From a bacterium (lineage in GTDB: Bacteria > Bacillota > Bacilli > Lactobacillales > Streptococcaceae), in the NCBI GenBank assembly GCA_905221095.1, contig CAJNBV010000006.1:62001-126000 (forward strand): a stretch of DNA of 64,000 nt, written 5' to 3'. Numbering within the stretch: position 1 is the stretch's first letter; the number at the start of each line of letters is the position of its first letter. The position numbers and the translations under genes were made by a program. This document shows, piece after piece, positions 1-8,307 of this stretch. A model generated the notes under the pieces. It was not told where the DNA came from. It worked only from the letters and a program-made list of their open reading frames with translations, and did no database searches.

Positions 1-776
1 CTGAGGAAGGACTCCAAATCGAACAAATCTCTACGCCTGAGTTGAGGAAACTAGCTAAAACCTATCAAGCCTTTGATAAATACCTAGCCTCTATCCGAGT
101 GTACAAAGAGTATGATGAGGAAGAACTTTACAGTCAGACGGGACTTGATGGAGAAAAGTTGGAAAGGTATCTGGGACTTTATCGAAATGTCCTTGCAGAA
201 TTAAAAAGCCGAGTAGAGAATGATGACGATGGTGAACCACTTGATATCCACTATGAACTGGAGTCTATCCAAGTAGACGAAATCAACTATGCCTATATTC
301 TAACCTTGATTCAAAGCCTAATTGAACAAGGTCAAAGTCAAGAAAAGAACCTAAGCGCTCAAGATAGGGAAGCGGTGGATAACTATATTCAGAGTCTTGA
401 GAAGACCAATCCAAATCTTGCCCAGATCATCACTGAACTGTGGAGAGAAGTCCAAGAATATCCAGAAAGCTATCGTGGTCAGTCTATCGCAAATATTTTG
501 GATCAGATGATAGAGGCTGTCATCCAGCAACACATCCAAGTATTTAGCAAACGTTGGTATGTCGGAGAGGATGAACTCCGTTACTATGTCGAACATTACC
601 GTAAGGGAGCTAAAAAACAACTAGGAGAAAGCCAGCTGACCAAGAGCCAGCGCTATCAAGACTATAAGCTAGAGGTGGCGGATGCCCTCAATCCTCTCCT
701 CTATAAAAAACAAATCAAGGAAGCCTATACCCAGCTAGTAGAGGAAGTCATTGAGCCGTTGAGGGTTGGGAGATAG
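1..776 (+). CDS. hsdR: Type I restriction endonuclease subunit R, 3' end (partial)
   Basis: The reading frame is open from base 3 and about 257 C-terminal codons are present; the helicase and nuclease parts lie outside the window. The internal TTG at 42 is not a real start because the frame continues upstream. The translated part is hydrophilic, charged and largely helical, with no catalytic motif, as expected for the C-terminal helical domain of HsdR that contacts the methylase core. The assignment rests on this helical tail plus hsdS and hsdM downstream on the same strand. HsdR is the ATP-dependent translocase and nuclease of the complex. The next gene starts 33 bp after the stop with no terminator between. 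Confidence 0.82.
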   Translation, partial: EEGLQIEQISTPELRKLAKTYQAFDKYLASIRVYKEYDEEELYSQTGLDGEKLERYLGLYRNVLAELKSRVENDDDGEPLDIHYELESIQVDEINYAYILTLIQSLIEQGQSQEKNLSAQDREAVDNYIQSLEKTNPNLAQIITELWREVQEYPESYRGQSIANILDQMIEAVIQQHIQVFSKRWYVGEDELRYYVEHYRKGAKKQLGESQLTKSQRYQDYKLEVADALNPLLYKKQIKEAYTQLVEEVIEPLRVGR

Positions 777-809
777 AGGAAGTATTTTATTTTTATTCGA
801 GGAACAAAT

Positions 810-1811
810 ATGGTTGAAAAATTTGATATAAAACAGTTACGTTATTTTGCAATGACTAAGAGGCTTAATTTTCTAATTGGTTCAGGAACTTCAGTTCCAG
901 CAATACCTTTAATGTCTTTTTTCAAAAGTAAAGATATTTCAGATGAGGAAGCTAATAATTTACTATCCGATAAAGTTAAAGAAGTTTCTAAGAAAGTTAT
1001 AGAAGATATTAGCAGTTCTAATGATGAAGGAAATATTAAAGCAGTTTTAAAAAGATATTCTGAATTTATTAAAGTTATACTTCAATTACTTTACCATGCA
1101 AATTCTAGACAAGTGACAAAAAATATTAATATTTTTACTACTAACTACGATCTCTTCATTGAGAAGTCGCTGGATGAATTGATGAAATATGAATCATTTG
1201 TTTTCAATGATGGAAGCAATGGATATTTTAATAGGATTTTAGATAGTGCTAACTATAATAAGTCTGTAGCATATAGGGGATTAAATGATAGCTACCTTAA
1301 TGAACTTCCTACATTATCTTTGATTAAACCACATGGTTCGATGAACTGGGAAAGAGAGCAAGAGGACAATATTTTAATAAGGCAAAGTGTAGTTGAAAAT
1401 CCTGTGGTAGTTAAACCAACTGGCTTAGAGGGTCAAGAAACGTTTCTAAACAATCATTTTCATGACATGCTAAGAGTATTTCAACTTGAGTTAGATAAGC
1501 CACAATCTATTCTTATTGTTATTGGATTCTCATTTCAAGATAAACATATTGCTAAAATGTTGAACAGATCTTTGAAAAATCCTGAATTAAATGTCTTTAT
1601 ATTTTGTTATTCTGAATCTGATAAACAAACAATATTAACAAATTTGGGTCTCAGCGATTGTCCAAGAAATCTGAATGTCATTACACCTAATGAATTAGAT
1701 GAAAAATATAAAACAAAGCATGAAGTTGAAGATGAAGATGAAAGTGACTGGTTTAGTTTCGATCTTAGCAATCTAACTGAGTTACTTAGAGATATGTCTT
1801 TTGAGGAATAA
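810..1811 (+). CDS. SIR2-like domain protein (putative NAD-degrading defence effector)
   Basis: A 333-residue protein with the marks of bacterial SIR2-like defence proteins: a glycine-rich nucleotide loop near residue 24 (IGSGTS), a TTNYD motif with Asn112, a PHGS motif with His175 as the likely catalytic histidine, and a late IGFSFQDKHI motif. In described SIR2-HerA systems the SIR2 subunit hydrolyses NAD+ once infection is sensed; that activity is inferred here. No signal peptide or membrane segment is visible. Base composition is clearly more AT-rich than in hsdR and hsdM. The HerA-like gene begins 5 bp after its stop. An acidic run (EVEDEDESDW) lies near the C-terminus. Confidence 0.85.
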   Translation: MVEKFDIKQLRYFAMTKRLNFLIGSGTSVPAIPLMSFFKSKDISDEEANNLLSDKVKEVSKKVIEDISSSNDEGNIKAVLKRYSEFIKVILQLLYHANSRQVTKNINIFTTNYDLFIEKSLDELMKYESFVFNDGSNGYFNRILDSANYNKSVAYRGLNDSYLNELPTLSLIKPHGSMNWEREQEDNILIRQSVVENPVVVKPTGLEGQETFLNNHFHDMLRVFQLELDKPQSILIVIGFSFQDKHIAKMLNRSLKNPELNVFIFCYSESDKQTILTNLGLSDCPRNLNVITPNELDEKYKTKHEVEDEDESDWFSFDLSNLTELLRDMSFEE

Positions 1812-1816
1812 TTAGT

Positions 1817-3664
1817 ATGAAGTCGAATATTAAAAAACTGGGTGTCATTGTCGGTGTGGATGGTGATATTTCCCAAGTTGGAATGTATCAACTATCTAAT
1901 GATGCAGAATATTTGTGGTATGGTGATGTGTTACAAGGAGCTAAAATCGGAGCATATCTGACAATTTTGCAGAATAATGTAAAAATTATCGCTTCTGTTG
2001 TTACTGAAAAAGTTGCTGATCAACAAAATACAATTAGAGGTACAGAATTTGATAATCGTTTTTCAAAAAATTCGATAAATCGAATCGTTCATTTAAAAAC
2101 TAAAGGCGTAATTGAAAATGGTGAATTCCAGATAACAAGTCAATATGTACCTATGATTGGTAATGAGGTTTGTATTACTTCAAAGCAAGACTTAGAATTA
2201 ATATATGGGATTAATAAAACTGAACCGACAATTTGTATAGGTAAATCAATCTTAGAAGGTCAAGTTGTTCCTTTATCGATTAATAAAATTTTTGCTTCTC
2301 ATATTGGTGTTTTTGGGAATACCGGTAGTGGTAAGTCTAATACATTGCATAAGTTATTTCTAGAATTATTTCGGTCAGAGTATCGAGAAAAAATTTTAGA
2401 GTATTCAAAATTCTATGTTATTGATTTTAATGGTGAATATACAAAAGATGATAGTTTTGGTGTAACTAATGCCCATAAGAAAGTATTTAATGTCAAAACT
2501 AGGAGTAATACATCAAAAAAAATCCCTATTACTGAGGAATACCTTTTTGACCCAGATATCCTTTCAATTTTATTTGGAGCTTCTTCAGCAACTCAAGTTC
2601 CATTTCTTAGGAAAGCAATGAATGAGTGGAATGAAAAAGAACATACGGGAGAAGTTATTGCAAAATTTGTGGTTGGAACGTTGAAAAAAATTCTTACAAC
2701 GGGGGATGCAGCATTATCTGATTCAAGAGATAATTGGATTAAAGTTGCAAAGTCATATATATCAAAAGAAAAATGGATAATATTTAATCAAGTTTCTTCG
2801 TTAACGTACAATTCAACATATAAGTCTTATTCTATTCAGGGAGAAGAACGTATTTATTTAAATGATAAGTCTAATTTAACTGAACAGGAAGAAAAAAAGT
2901 TAGAAATAGATAAAATTAGGCAAAAACTTGGAGAAAGTTTTGATTCATTGGACTTGATAGATAGATTGAAGTTTTTCTTAGATTTTCAAAAAGTCCACTA
3001 TTGTACCTGGAAATCAACTAATATTGAGCATATTAATCCTTTATTTCATAGGATTGATACAGCTCTGAATAGCTTGAAGAAAGTTGTTGAGGTTAAAGAG
3101 AGTATTGAGGGGGATTTTTCTAGTTTAAATATTATTAATCTTGTACATGCTAATCAGGAAATTACTAGATTGATTCCCATGCTTATATCTAAGATGATCT
3201 ATGATCAACAGAAAACGAAGATAGCTGGAAACGATGTTACATGTACTAGTCATTTAATTATTGATGAAGCACATAATATTTTAAATGCTCAAAATCATTC
3301 TGTTGGAGATACTTGGCAGGATTATAGGTTAAGTATTTTTGAGGAAATCATTAAGGAAGGACGAAAATTTGGTTTTTACTTAACTTTATCTAGTCAAAGA
3401 CCAGCAGATATTTCACCGACTATTCTTTCACAAGTTCATAATTATTTTATCCATAGATTGGTTAATGATAATGATTTACGAATGTTGGGAAATACTATGC
3501 CTACGCTGGATAAAACTTCCTTTAATAAAATTCCTAGTTTAGGTAAAGGAGAGGTTATAATTACTGGTAATGCTATTCAAGTTCCAGTATTTGTGAAAGT
3601 AGATAAAGAAGAAATAATTAGACCGAATAGTGATGATGTTATTTTAACAGAATTGTGGAGCTGA
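1817..3664 (+). CDS. HerA-like hexameric ATPase (DUF87/HAS-barrel family)
   Basis: A 615-residue P-loop ATPase of the HerA/FtsK branch. An N-terminal beta-rich region of about 150 residues fits a HAS-barrel. Walker A is GNTGSGKS with Lys173, an IDFNGEY motif follows, Walker B is LIIDEAH with Asp483 and Glu484, and SSQRPADI is the HerA sensor/arginine region. HerA proteins form hexameric rings; with SIR2 partners they assemble a supramolecular complex controlling NADase or nuclease activity. Its position directly after a SIR2 gene makes a SIR2-HerA antiphage pair the best reading. It is AT-rich, unlike hsdM. The nuclease gene starts 3 bp after its stop, so translational coupling is likely. Confidence 0.88.
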   Translation: MKSNIKKLGVIVGVDGDISQVGMYQLSNDAEYLWYGDVLQGAKIGAYLTILQNNVKIIASVVTEKVADQQNTIRGTEFDNRFSKNSINRIVHLKTKGVIENGEFQITSQYVPMIGNEVCITSKQDLELIYGINKTEPTICIGKSILEGQVVPLSINKIFASHIGVFGNTGSGKSNTLHKLFLELFRSEYREKILEYSKFYVIDFNGEYTKDDSFGVTNAHKKVFNVKTRSNTSKKIPITEEYLFDPDILSILFGASSATQVPFLRKAMNEWNEKEHTGEVIAKFVVGTLKKILTTGDAALSDSRDNWIKVAKSYISKEKWIIFNQVSSLTYNSTYKSYSIQGEERIYLNDKSNLTEQEEKKLEIDKIRQKLGESFDSLDLIDRLKFFLDFQKVHYCTWKSTNIEHINPLFHRIDTALNSLKKVVEVKESIEGDFSSLNIINLVHANQEITRLIPMLISKMIYDQQKTKIAGNDVTCTSHLIIDEAHNILNAQNHSVGDTWQDYRLSIFEEIIKEGRKFGFYLTLSSQRPADISPTILSQVHNYFIHRLVNDNDLRMLGNTMPTLDKTSFNKIPSLGKGEVIITGNAIQVPVFVKVDKEEIIRPNSDDVILTELWS

Positions 3665-3667
3665 ACT

Positions 3668-4378
3668 ATGGAAAAAGTAGAAATATTCAGATTACTAGGA
3701 GTATCAGGTGAAACTGAATTGGAAAGCTTGTTAAATTGTAAATCAGTTGAATATGCTGATGTAATTACTGAAGAAAACTATTTTATAATTAATCGTGAAA
3801 CATCTAAGTATGGAATTCCATCGATTGAACGTAGCGGATTTGATAATAAAAAACATAAGTTGCTTAAATTGTTAACAGACTTAAATAAACAACCTTATGT
3901 TTGTGAAGCATATCTAACTGGGGAAAGTCTGGATACTTTGGGAAGTAAGAAGAGAAAGAAATTAAAGGATCCCGTCAATTGGGAATGTGTTACTTCAGAT
4001 TTATCTGTTAAAAAATATTTCCATAGAGGACATATAATTGGTCATTCATTATCTAATGAACTTGTTAGAGGAATAAAAAATAAAAATAAAAGAATCTTAT
4101 TTGTCCAGACAGCATGGAGTAACATGAATTCACTAGGTCGTAATACTAAAAGCCAGTTCTATTTTGAAAGTAAACTTGAAGATACTTTAAGAAATGGAAC
4201 GAATATTTTGTATAAATCAGAATTAATTTATAGAATGACAACTGATAAAATACCTATTGGTATTCAAATTCAAGCTATCTCTATTGATGGAGAACTGTCT
4301 ATTAATGTTTTTATTCCAAATGTTTCTCCAGAAATATCAATTGATTATACAGAAGGTAAGATAACGAGGTTAGAATGA
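3668..4378 (+). CDS. Cytoplasmic DNA/RNA non-specific endonuclease (NUC, beta-beta-alpha metal fold)
   Basis: A 236-residue protein resembling streptococcal EndA/Sda-type nucleases. The core motif is FHRGHIIGHS (residues 118-127), where family members usually have DRGH; the second histidine (His122) would be the general base. QTAWSNMNS follows, with Asn152 in the place of the metal-ligand asparagine. The first position of the motif is His instead of Asp. There is no signal peptide, unlike secreted relatives, so it should act in the cytoplasm. It follows the HerA-like gene by 3 bp and its last bases (ATGA) overlap the hsdS start, tying it to the defence operon. A third effector or subunit role alongside SIR2-HerA is inference. 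Confidence 0.78.
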   Translation: MEKVEIFRLLGVSGETELESLLNCKSVEYADVITEENYFIINRETSKYGIPSIERSGFDNKKHKLLKLLTDLNKQPYVCEAYLTGESLDTLGSKKRKKLKDPVNWECVTSDLSVKKYFHRGHIIGHSLSNELVRGIKNKNKRILFVQTAWSNMNSLGRNTKSQFYFESKLEDTLRNGTNILYKSELIYRMTTDKIPIGIQIQAISIDGELSINVFIPNVSPEISIDYTEGKITRLE

Positions 4379-5598
4379 AAAAACAAATAAATGTTCCGAG
4401 TATTATTTTTTCAAGATTCAATGAAGATTCGTCATGGAAATTAAAAAAATTCAAAGAATTATTAGATCCAACGGAAGGAATTAGACGAGGACCATTTGGT
4501 AGTGCTTTAAAAAAAGAACTATTTGTTCAAAATAGCGAGTATGTAGTTTATGAACAGCAAAATGCGATTTATGATCACTTTAATACTAGATATAGAATCT
4601 CAGAAGAAAAGTATCATGAACTTAAGAAATTTATGTTGTTACCTGGTGACTTTATTATGAGTGGTGCTGGTACTATTGGTAAAATTTCATTAGTACCTGA
4701 GGGAATTGAGAAAGGTGTGTTTAATCAAGCTCTAATCAGATTAAGAGTTAATAAAAACACTGATAAGGCATTCTTCTTACAATGGATGAGGTCACCAGAA
4801 ATGCAAAACAAGCTGACGAAAGCTAATCCAGCATCAGCAATGGTAAATTTGGTACCGATGTCTGAGGTGAAAGAATGGGATGTTATTGTGCCATCTTTCC
4901 ACGAACAATCCGCCATCGGCTATCTATTCCGTACTTTAGACGACCTTCTTGCAAGCTACAAGGATAATCTCACCAACTACCAATTTCTCAAGGCGACCAT
5001 GCTCTCCAAGATGTTTCCCAAAGTTGGACAGACAGTCCCTGAGATTCGTTTAGAAGGATTTGAAGGTGAATGGGAAACTAAAATACTCTCTGAAGTTACA
5101 AATATCACAATGGGACAATCTCCCAAGTCAGAAAACTATACAGATAATCCGAATGATTATATTCTAGTTCAGGGAAATGCAGATATTAAGGATAAGCAGG
5201 TGGTTCCTAGATTATGGACAACGGAAGTTACTAAAATGGCGGAAATTGGCGATATAATTTTAACTGTGAGAGCCCCTGTTGGTGATATAGGTAAAACGGA
5301 TTATAATGTAGTAATTGGACGTGGAGTTGCAGCAATAAAAGGTAATGACTTTATTTTTTATACTTTAGAAAAAATGAAAAAGACTGGTTTCTGGAATAGA
5401 TTTAGCACAGGTTCAACGTTTGAATCAATTAGTTCGAATGATATAAGAGAGGCAATTATTCAAATTCCAACACTTAAAGAACAACAAGCGATCGGTACCT
5501 ATTTCTCAAACCTTGATAACCTCATCAACTCTTATCAAGAAAAAATTACTAAGCTTGAGACTTTGAAAAAGAAACTCTTGCAGGATATGTTTATTTAA
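4375..5598 (+). CDS. hsdS: Type I restriction-modification specificity subunit S
   Basis: A 407-residue HsdS with two target-recognition domains. TRD1 (about residues 1-175) is followed by a conserved helical spacer (HEQSAIGYLFRTLDDLLASY), TRD2 (about 220-365) and a second conserved helix (EQQAIGTYFSNLDNLI). The two helices set the spacing between the DNA half-sites, and the subunit directs both methylation and cleavage. The TRD-coding stretches are AT-rich whereas the spacer helices have host-like composition, the usual mosaic of recombining hsdS genes. Its ATG overlaps the stop of the nuclease gene. No second hsdS or site-specific recombinase is visible here, so phase-variable inversion cannot be claimed. 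Confidence 0.92.
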   Translation: MKKQINVPSIIFSRFNEDSSWKLKKFKELLDPTEGIRRGPFGSALKKELFVQNSEYVVYEQQNAIYDHFNTRYRISEEKYHELKKFMLLPGDFIMSGAGTIGKISLVPEGIEKGVFNQALIRLRVNKNTDKAFFLQWMRSPEMQNKLTKANPASAMVNLVPMSEVKEWDVIVPSFHEQSAIGYLFRTLDDLLASYKDNLTNYQFLKATMLSKMFPKVGQTVPEIRLEGFEGEWETKILSEVTNITMGQSPKSENYTDNPNDYILVQGNADIKDKQVVPRLWTTEVTKMAEIGDIILTVRAPVGDIGKTDYNVVIGRGVAAIKGNDFIFYTLEKMKKTGFWNRFSTGSTFESISSNDIREAIIQIPTLKEQQAIGTYFSNLDNLINSYQEKITKLETLKKKLLQDMFI

Positions 5599-5605
5599 GG
5601 AGGAA

Positions 5606-6199
5606 ATGAATTTGAATGATTTATTTCAGCACTTTGAGTTTACTTTGTTAGTTTATTCTGCTTTATTTTCGCTCATAGGTTCTTTTATAGGATTTCTATT
5701 GCAAGTAATCGTTTCAACTAGTTTATCCAATAGAGGTAAAGTTAAGATTTATATTAAGTCAACTTCCCATAAACTAATAAGCAGAGTTTGGGGATTTGAT
5801 AATTCAGTAAATGGAATGGTCTTTGGAGTTCCTTTGTCAATTGAGCTTCATAATACAAAGTCTAGAAAGCAAATTATTAGAAATATGAATCTTGTTCTGT
5901 ACAATAGAGGCGAACGGGTTAGAAAGATGAGACAAGTTACTTTTTCTGAAAAAGCAAATGAGAAATTCTTTTATGGTGAGAATGGAGCGTATTCATTTCT
6001 AATTGATGCTTATGAAATAAAAAGATTTGATCTATATTTTGCTATTTCTCAAAAAGAATTTAATAGTGATTTTGACGAGGTTAGAATATCATATTTTGAT
6101 TCTAAAGATAAATACCATGAGTTTAAAATTTTTGAGATTAGTGAACCATGGGTAATATCCAAGAACAAGACCGATGATGATTGGAGAACCATAAACTGA
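5606..6199 (+). CDS. Hypothetical membrane-anchored protein within the RM operon
   Basis: A 197-residue protein of unknown function. A hydrophobic N-terminal stretch (about residues 12-36, FTLLVYSALFSLIGSFIGFL) predicts one membrane segment, followed by about 155 residues of soluble, beta-rich sequence. No catalytic motif was recognised. The ATG at 5606 is only 2 bp from the AAGGAGG ribosome-binding site (5597-5603); a TTG at 5612 has better spacing (8 bp), so the true start may be two codons later. It lies 7 bp after hsdS, just before hsdM, and is AT-rich like the SIR2-HerA-nuclease insert. A membrane-associated accessory role in defence is only a guess from context. Confidence 0.6.
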   Translation: MNLNDLFQHFEFTLLVYSALFSLIGSFIGFLLQVIVSTSLSNRGKVKIYIKSTSHKLISRVWGFDNSVNGMVFGVPLSIELHNTKSRKQIIRNMNLVLYNRGERVRKMRQVTFSEKANEKFFYGENGAYSFLIDAYEIKRFDLYFAISQKEFNSDFDEVRISYFDSKDKYHEFKIFEISEPWVISKNKTDDDWRTIN

Positions 6200-6234
6200 C
6201 ATCAATCTCCTTGAAAAATTTAGAAAGAAACATT

Positions 6235-7836
6235 ATGGAAACAACACAAACTTCCCAGTCGCTCTATCAAGCCCTGTGGAACTCAGCGGATGTTCTCCGC
6301 TCTAAGATGGATGCCAATGACTACAAGTCCTATCTTTTGGGTATGGTCTTTTATAAGTACCTGTCAGACAAGATGCTCTTTTTCGTGGCGGAGACTATGG
6401 AGGAGGGGAGTGAGAGCCTAGAGGCTACCCTTGAGGTCTATCGTAGCTACTATGAGGATGCGGACACCCACGAGGATCTTCTTGCAGTCATGAAGGACGA
6501 ACTCAACTATAGTATCAAGCCTGAGTTGACCTTTACGGCTTTGGTAGCACGTGTCAATGAGGGGACTTTCCAGCTGGAAGATTTGGCTCAGGGCTTTCGA
6601 GATATTGAGCAGAGTGATGAACTCTATGAAAACCTCTTTGAGGATATTGACCTCTATTCCAAAAAGCTAGGGGCGACTCCGCAAAAGCAAAACCAAACGG
6701 TGGCGGCGGTCATGAAAGAGTTGGCTGTGCTAGATGTGGCTGGTCATGCTGGTGATATGCTGGGAGATGCTTATGAGTATTTGATTGGTCAGTTTGCGAC
6801 TGACTCGGGTAAGAAGGCTGGTGAGTTCTATACACCTCAGCCTGTTGCCAAGCTCATGACTCAGATTGCCTTTTTAGGTCGTGAGGACCAGCTAGGCTTT
6901 ACCATCTATGATGCGACCATGGGGTCTGGCTCTCTCTTGCTTAATGCCAAGAAATATTCTCATAAACCGCAGACAGTGGTCTACTTTGGTCAGGAGCTCA
7001 ATACCTCAACCTATAACCTAGCTCGGATGAATATGATTCTACACGGTGTTCCTGTTGAGAATCAATTTCTCCACAATGCTGATACACTGGATGAAGACTG
7101 GCCGACTCAAGAACCGACCAACTTTGACGGTGTTCTCATGAACCCTCCATACTCTGCCAAGTGGTCAGCAAACTCTGGCTTCTTGAATGACCCTCGTTTC
7201 TCTCCTTTTGGGAAACTGGCGCCCCAGTCCAAGGCTGACTTTGCCTTCCTCTTGCATGGTTACTACCACCTCAAGCAGGATAATGGGGTCATGGCTATCG
7301 TCCTTCCCCACGGTGTTCTTTTCCGTGGCAATGCTGAGGGAACCATTCGCAAGGCCTTGTTAGAAGAAGGAGCTATTGACACAGTTATCGGTCTTCCAGC
7401 CAATATCTTCTTTAACACCAGCATTCCGACCACGGTTATCATTCTCAAAAAGAATCGTACCAACCGAGATGTCTACTTTATCGATGCTTCTAAGGAGTTT
7501 GATAAGGGGAAAAATCAGAATATCATGACGGATGCTCATATCGAGAAGATTCTGGAAGCCTACAAGTCTCGTGAGGAGATTGACAAGTTTGCCCATTTAG
7601 CAAGCTATGAAGAAATCATCGAAAATGACTATAACCTCAATATCCCTCGCTATGTAGATACCTTTGAGGAAGAAGAAGTCGAGCCGCTGACAGATATCGT
7701 CAGCAAGATTAACACGACCAATCAAGCAATCCAAAACCAAACCGCTTCCCTACTCGAGATGCTGAACCAACTCCACGGAACCACACCAGAAGCCGATGCT
7801 GAACTTAAAGAGTTTTTGAAAGAGTTTGAAGGGTGA
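6235..7836 (+). CDS. hsdM: Type I DNA methyltransferase subunit M
   Basis: A 533-residue N6-adenine methylase from the ATG at 6235; the frame is open to 6181, but the METTQTSQ start fits the family. An N-terminal helical HsdM domain is followed by the SAM domain: GEFYTPQPVAKLM, the DATMGSGSLL SAM loop at residue 226, and the catalytic NPPY motif at Asn303. With HsdS it forms the modification enzyme and with HsdR the restriction complex. It is the last gene of the island and is followed by a strong terminator. Its composition is host-like, in contrast to the AT-rich genes before it. The order R-(insert)-S-(insert)-M differs from the common R-M-S or M-S-R. Confidence 0.95.
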   Translation: METTQTSQSLYQALWNSADVLRSKMDANDYKSYLLGMVFYKYLSDKMLFFVAETMEEGSESLEATLEVYRSYYEDADTHEDLLAVMKDELNYSIKPELTFTALVARVNEGTFQLEDLAQGFRDIEQSDELYENLFEDIDLYSKKLGATPQKQNQTVAAVMKELAVLDVAGHAGDMLGDAYEYLIGQFATDSGKKAGEFYTPQPVAKLMTQIAFLGREDQLGFTIYDATMGSGSLLLNAKKYSHKPQTVVYFGQELNTSTYNLARMNMILHGVPVENQFLHNADTLDEDWPTQEPTNFDGVLMNPPYSAKWSANSGFLNDPRFSPFGKLAPQSKADFAFLLHGYYHLKQDNGVMAIVLPHGVLFRGNAEGTIRKALLEEGAIDTVIGLPANIFFNTSIPTTVIILKKNRTNRDVYFIDASKEFDKGKNQNIMTDAHIEKILEAYKSREEIDKFAHLASYEEIIENDYNLNIPRYVDTFEEEEVEPLTDIVSKINTTNQAIQNQTASLLEMLNQLHGTTPEADAELKEFLKEFEG

Positions 7837-7875
7837 TGGGAGAAGGAGTTAGATACGTCAATCCGATTTGAAATT

Positions 7876-7905
7876 CCAGCCAAATTAACTTTTGGCTGGT
7901 TTTTG
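7876..7905 (+). terminator. Rho-independent terminator after hsdM
   Basis: A perfect 9-bp stem (CCAGCCAAA / TTTGGCTGG) with a 6-nt loop followed by TTTTTG. It closes the defence operon and separates it from the toxin-antitoxin operon. Confidence 0.9.
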
Positions 7906-7922
7906 TTTTCTAAAGATGATAT

Positions 7923-7951
7923 AATTAAATTACCAATTAGGTAATTTAATT
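7923..7951. promoter_or_regulatory. Palindromic operator of the higBA-type operon
   Basis: A perfect 12-bp inverted repeat (AATTAAATTACC and GGTAATTTAATT) separated by AATTA lies 17 bp before the toxin start. Its position fits the operator of an autoregulated toxin-antitoxin operon, bound by the HTH domain of the downstream antitoxin. That binding is inference. Confidence 0.7.
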
Positions 7952-7968
7952 TGAACAGAAAGGGACGT

Positions 7969-8307
7969 ATGAAGCTTATCTATACAAACAAAACTGTTAA
8001 AAAGCAGTGCACAGAGCTGAGACAGGCGAAAAAAGATTTTTCGGATAAGATTGCTGTAAAATTACATCAGTTGATCAACTTTTTGGAAGCGGCGGATTCT
8101 TTGGCTAGTGTGACGGCTTTTCCTAAGTATCACTTTCACCAACTCAAGGGAAAGAGACAGGGACAGTTTGCTTTAGATATAGATGGCCGAAGGAGTTCCT
8201 ATCGGTTGATTGTAGAATTTCGTGAGGAGGATTTAGAAAAGGTGTTTCCAAGTCCTGTTGAAATCGAAATCCTAAAAATAGAGGAGGTCAGCAATCACTA
8301 TGAGTAA
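7969..8307 (+). CDS. HigB-like (RelE/ParE superfamily) toxin
   Basis: A 112-residue protein starting at the ATG at 7969, preceded by AAAGGGA; the upstream TTG at 7951 falls inside the operator and is unlikely. The pattern (basic N-terminal helices, then FHQLKGKRQGQFALDIDG, then a strand with YRLIVEF) is that of HigB/RelE ribosome-dependent mRNA interferases. The toxin gene comes first and overlaps its antitoxin by 8 bp, the usual higBA order. Ribosome-dependent cleavage is inferred from family membership. Confidence 0.75.
   Translation: MKLIYTNKTVKKQCTELRQAKKDFSDKIAVKLHQLINFLEAADSLASVTAFPKYHFHQLKGKRQGQFALDIDGRRSSYRLIVEFREEDLEKVFPSPVEIEILKIEEVSNHYE

Noticed and set aside
5606..6199. Reading the small membrane protein as an anti-restriction factor
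   Set aside because: No sequence similarity to known anti-restriction proteins was recognised; left as unknown.
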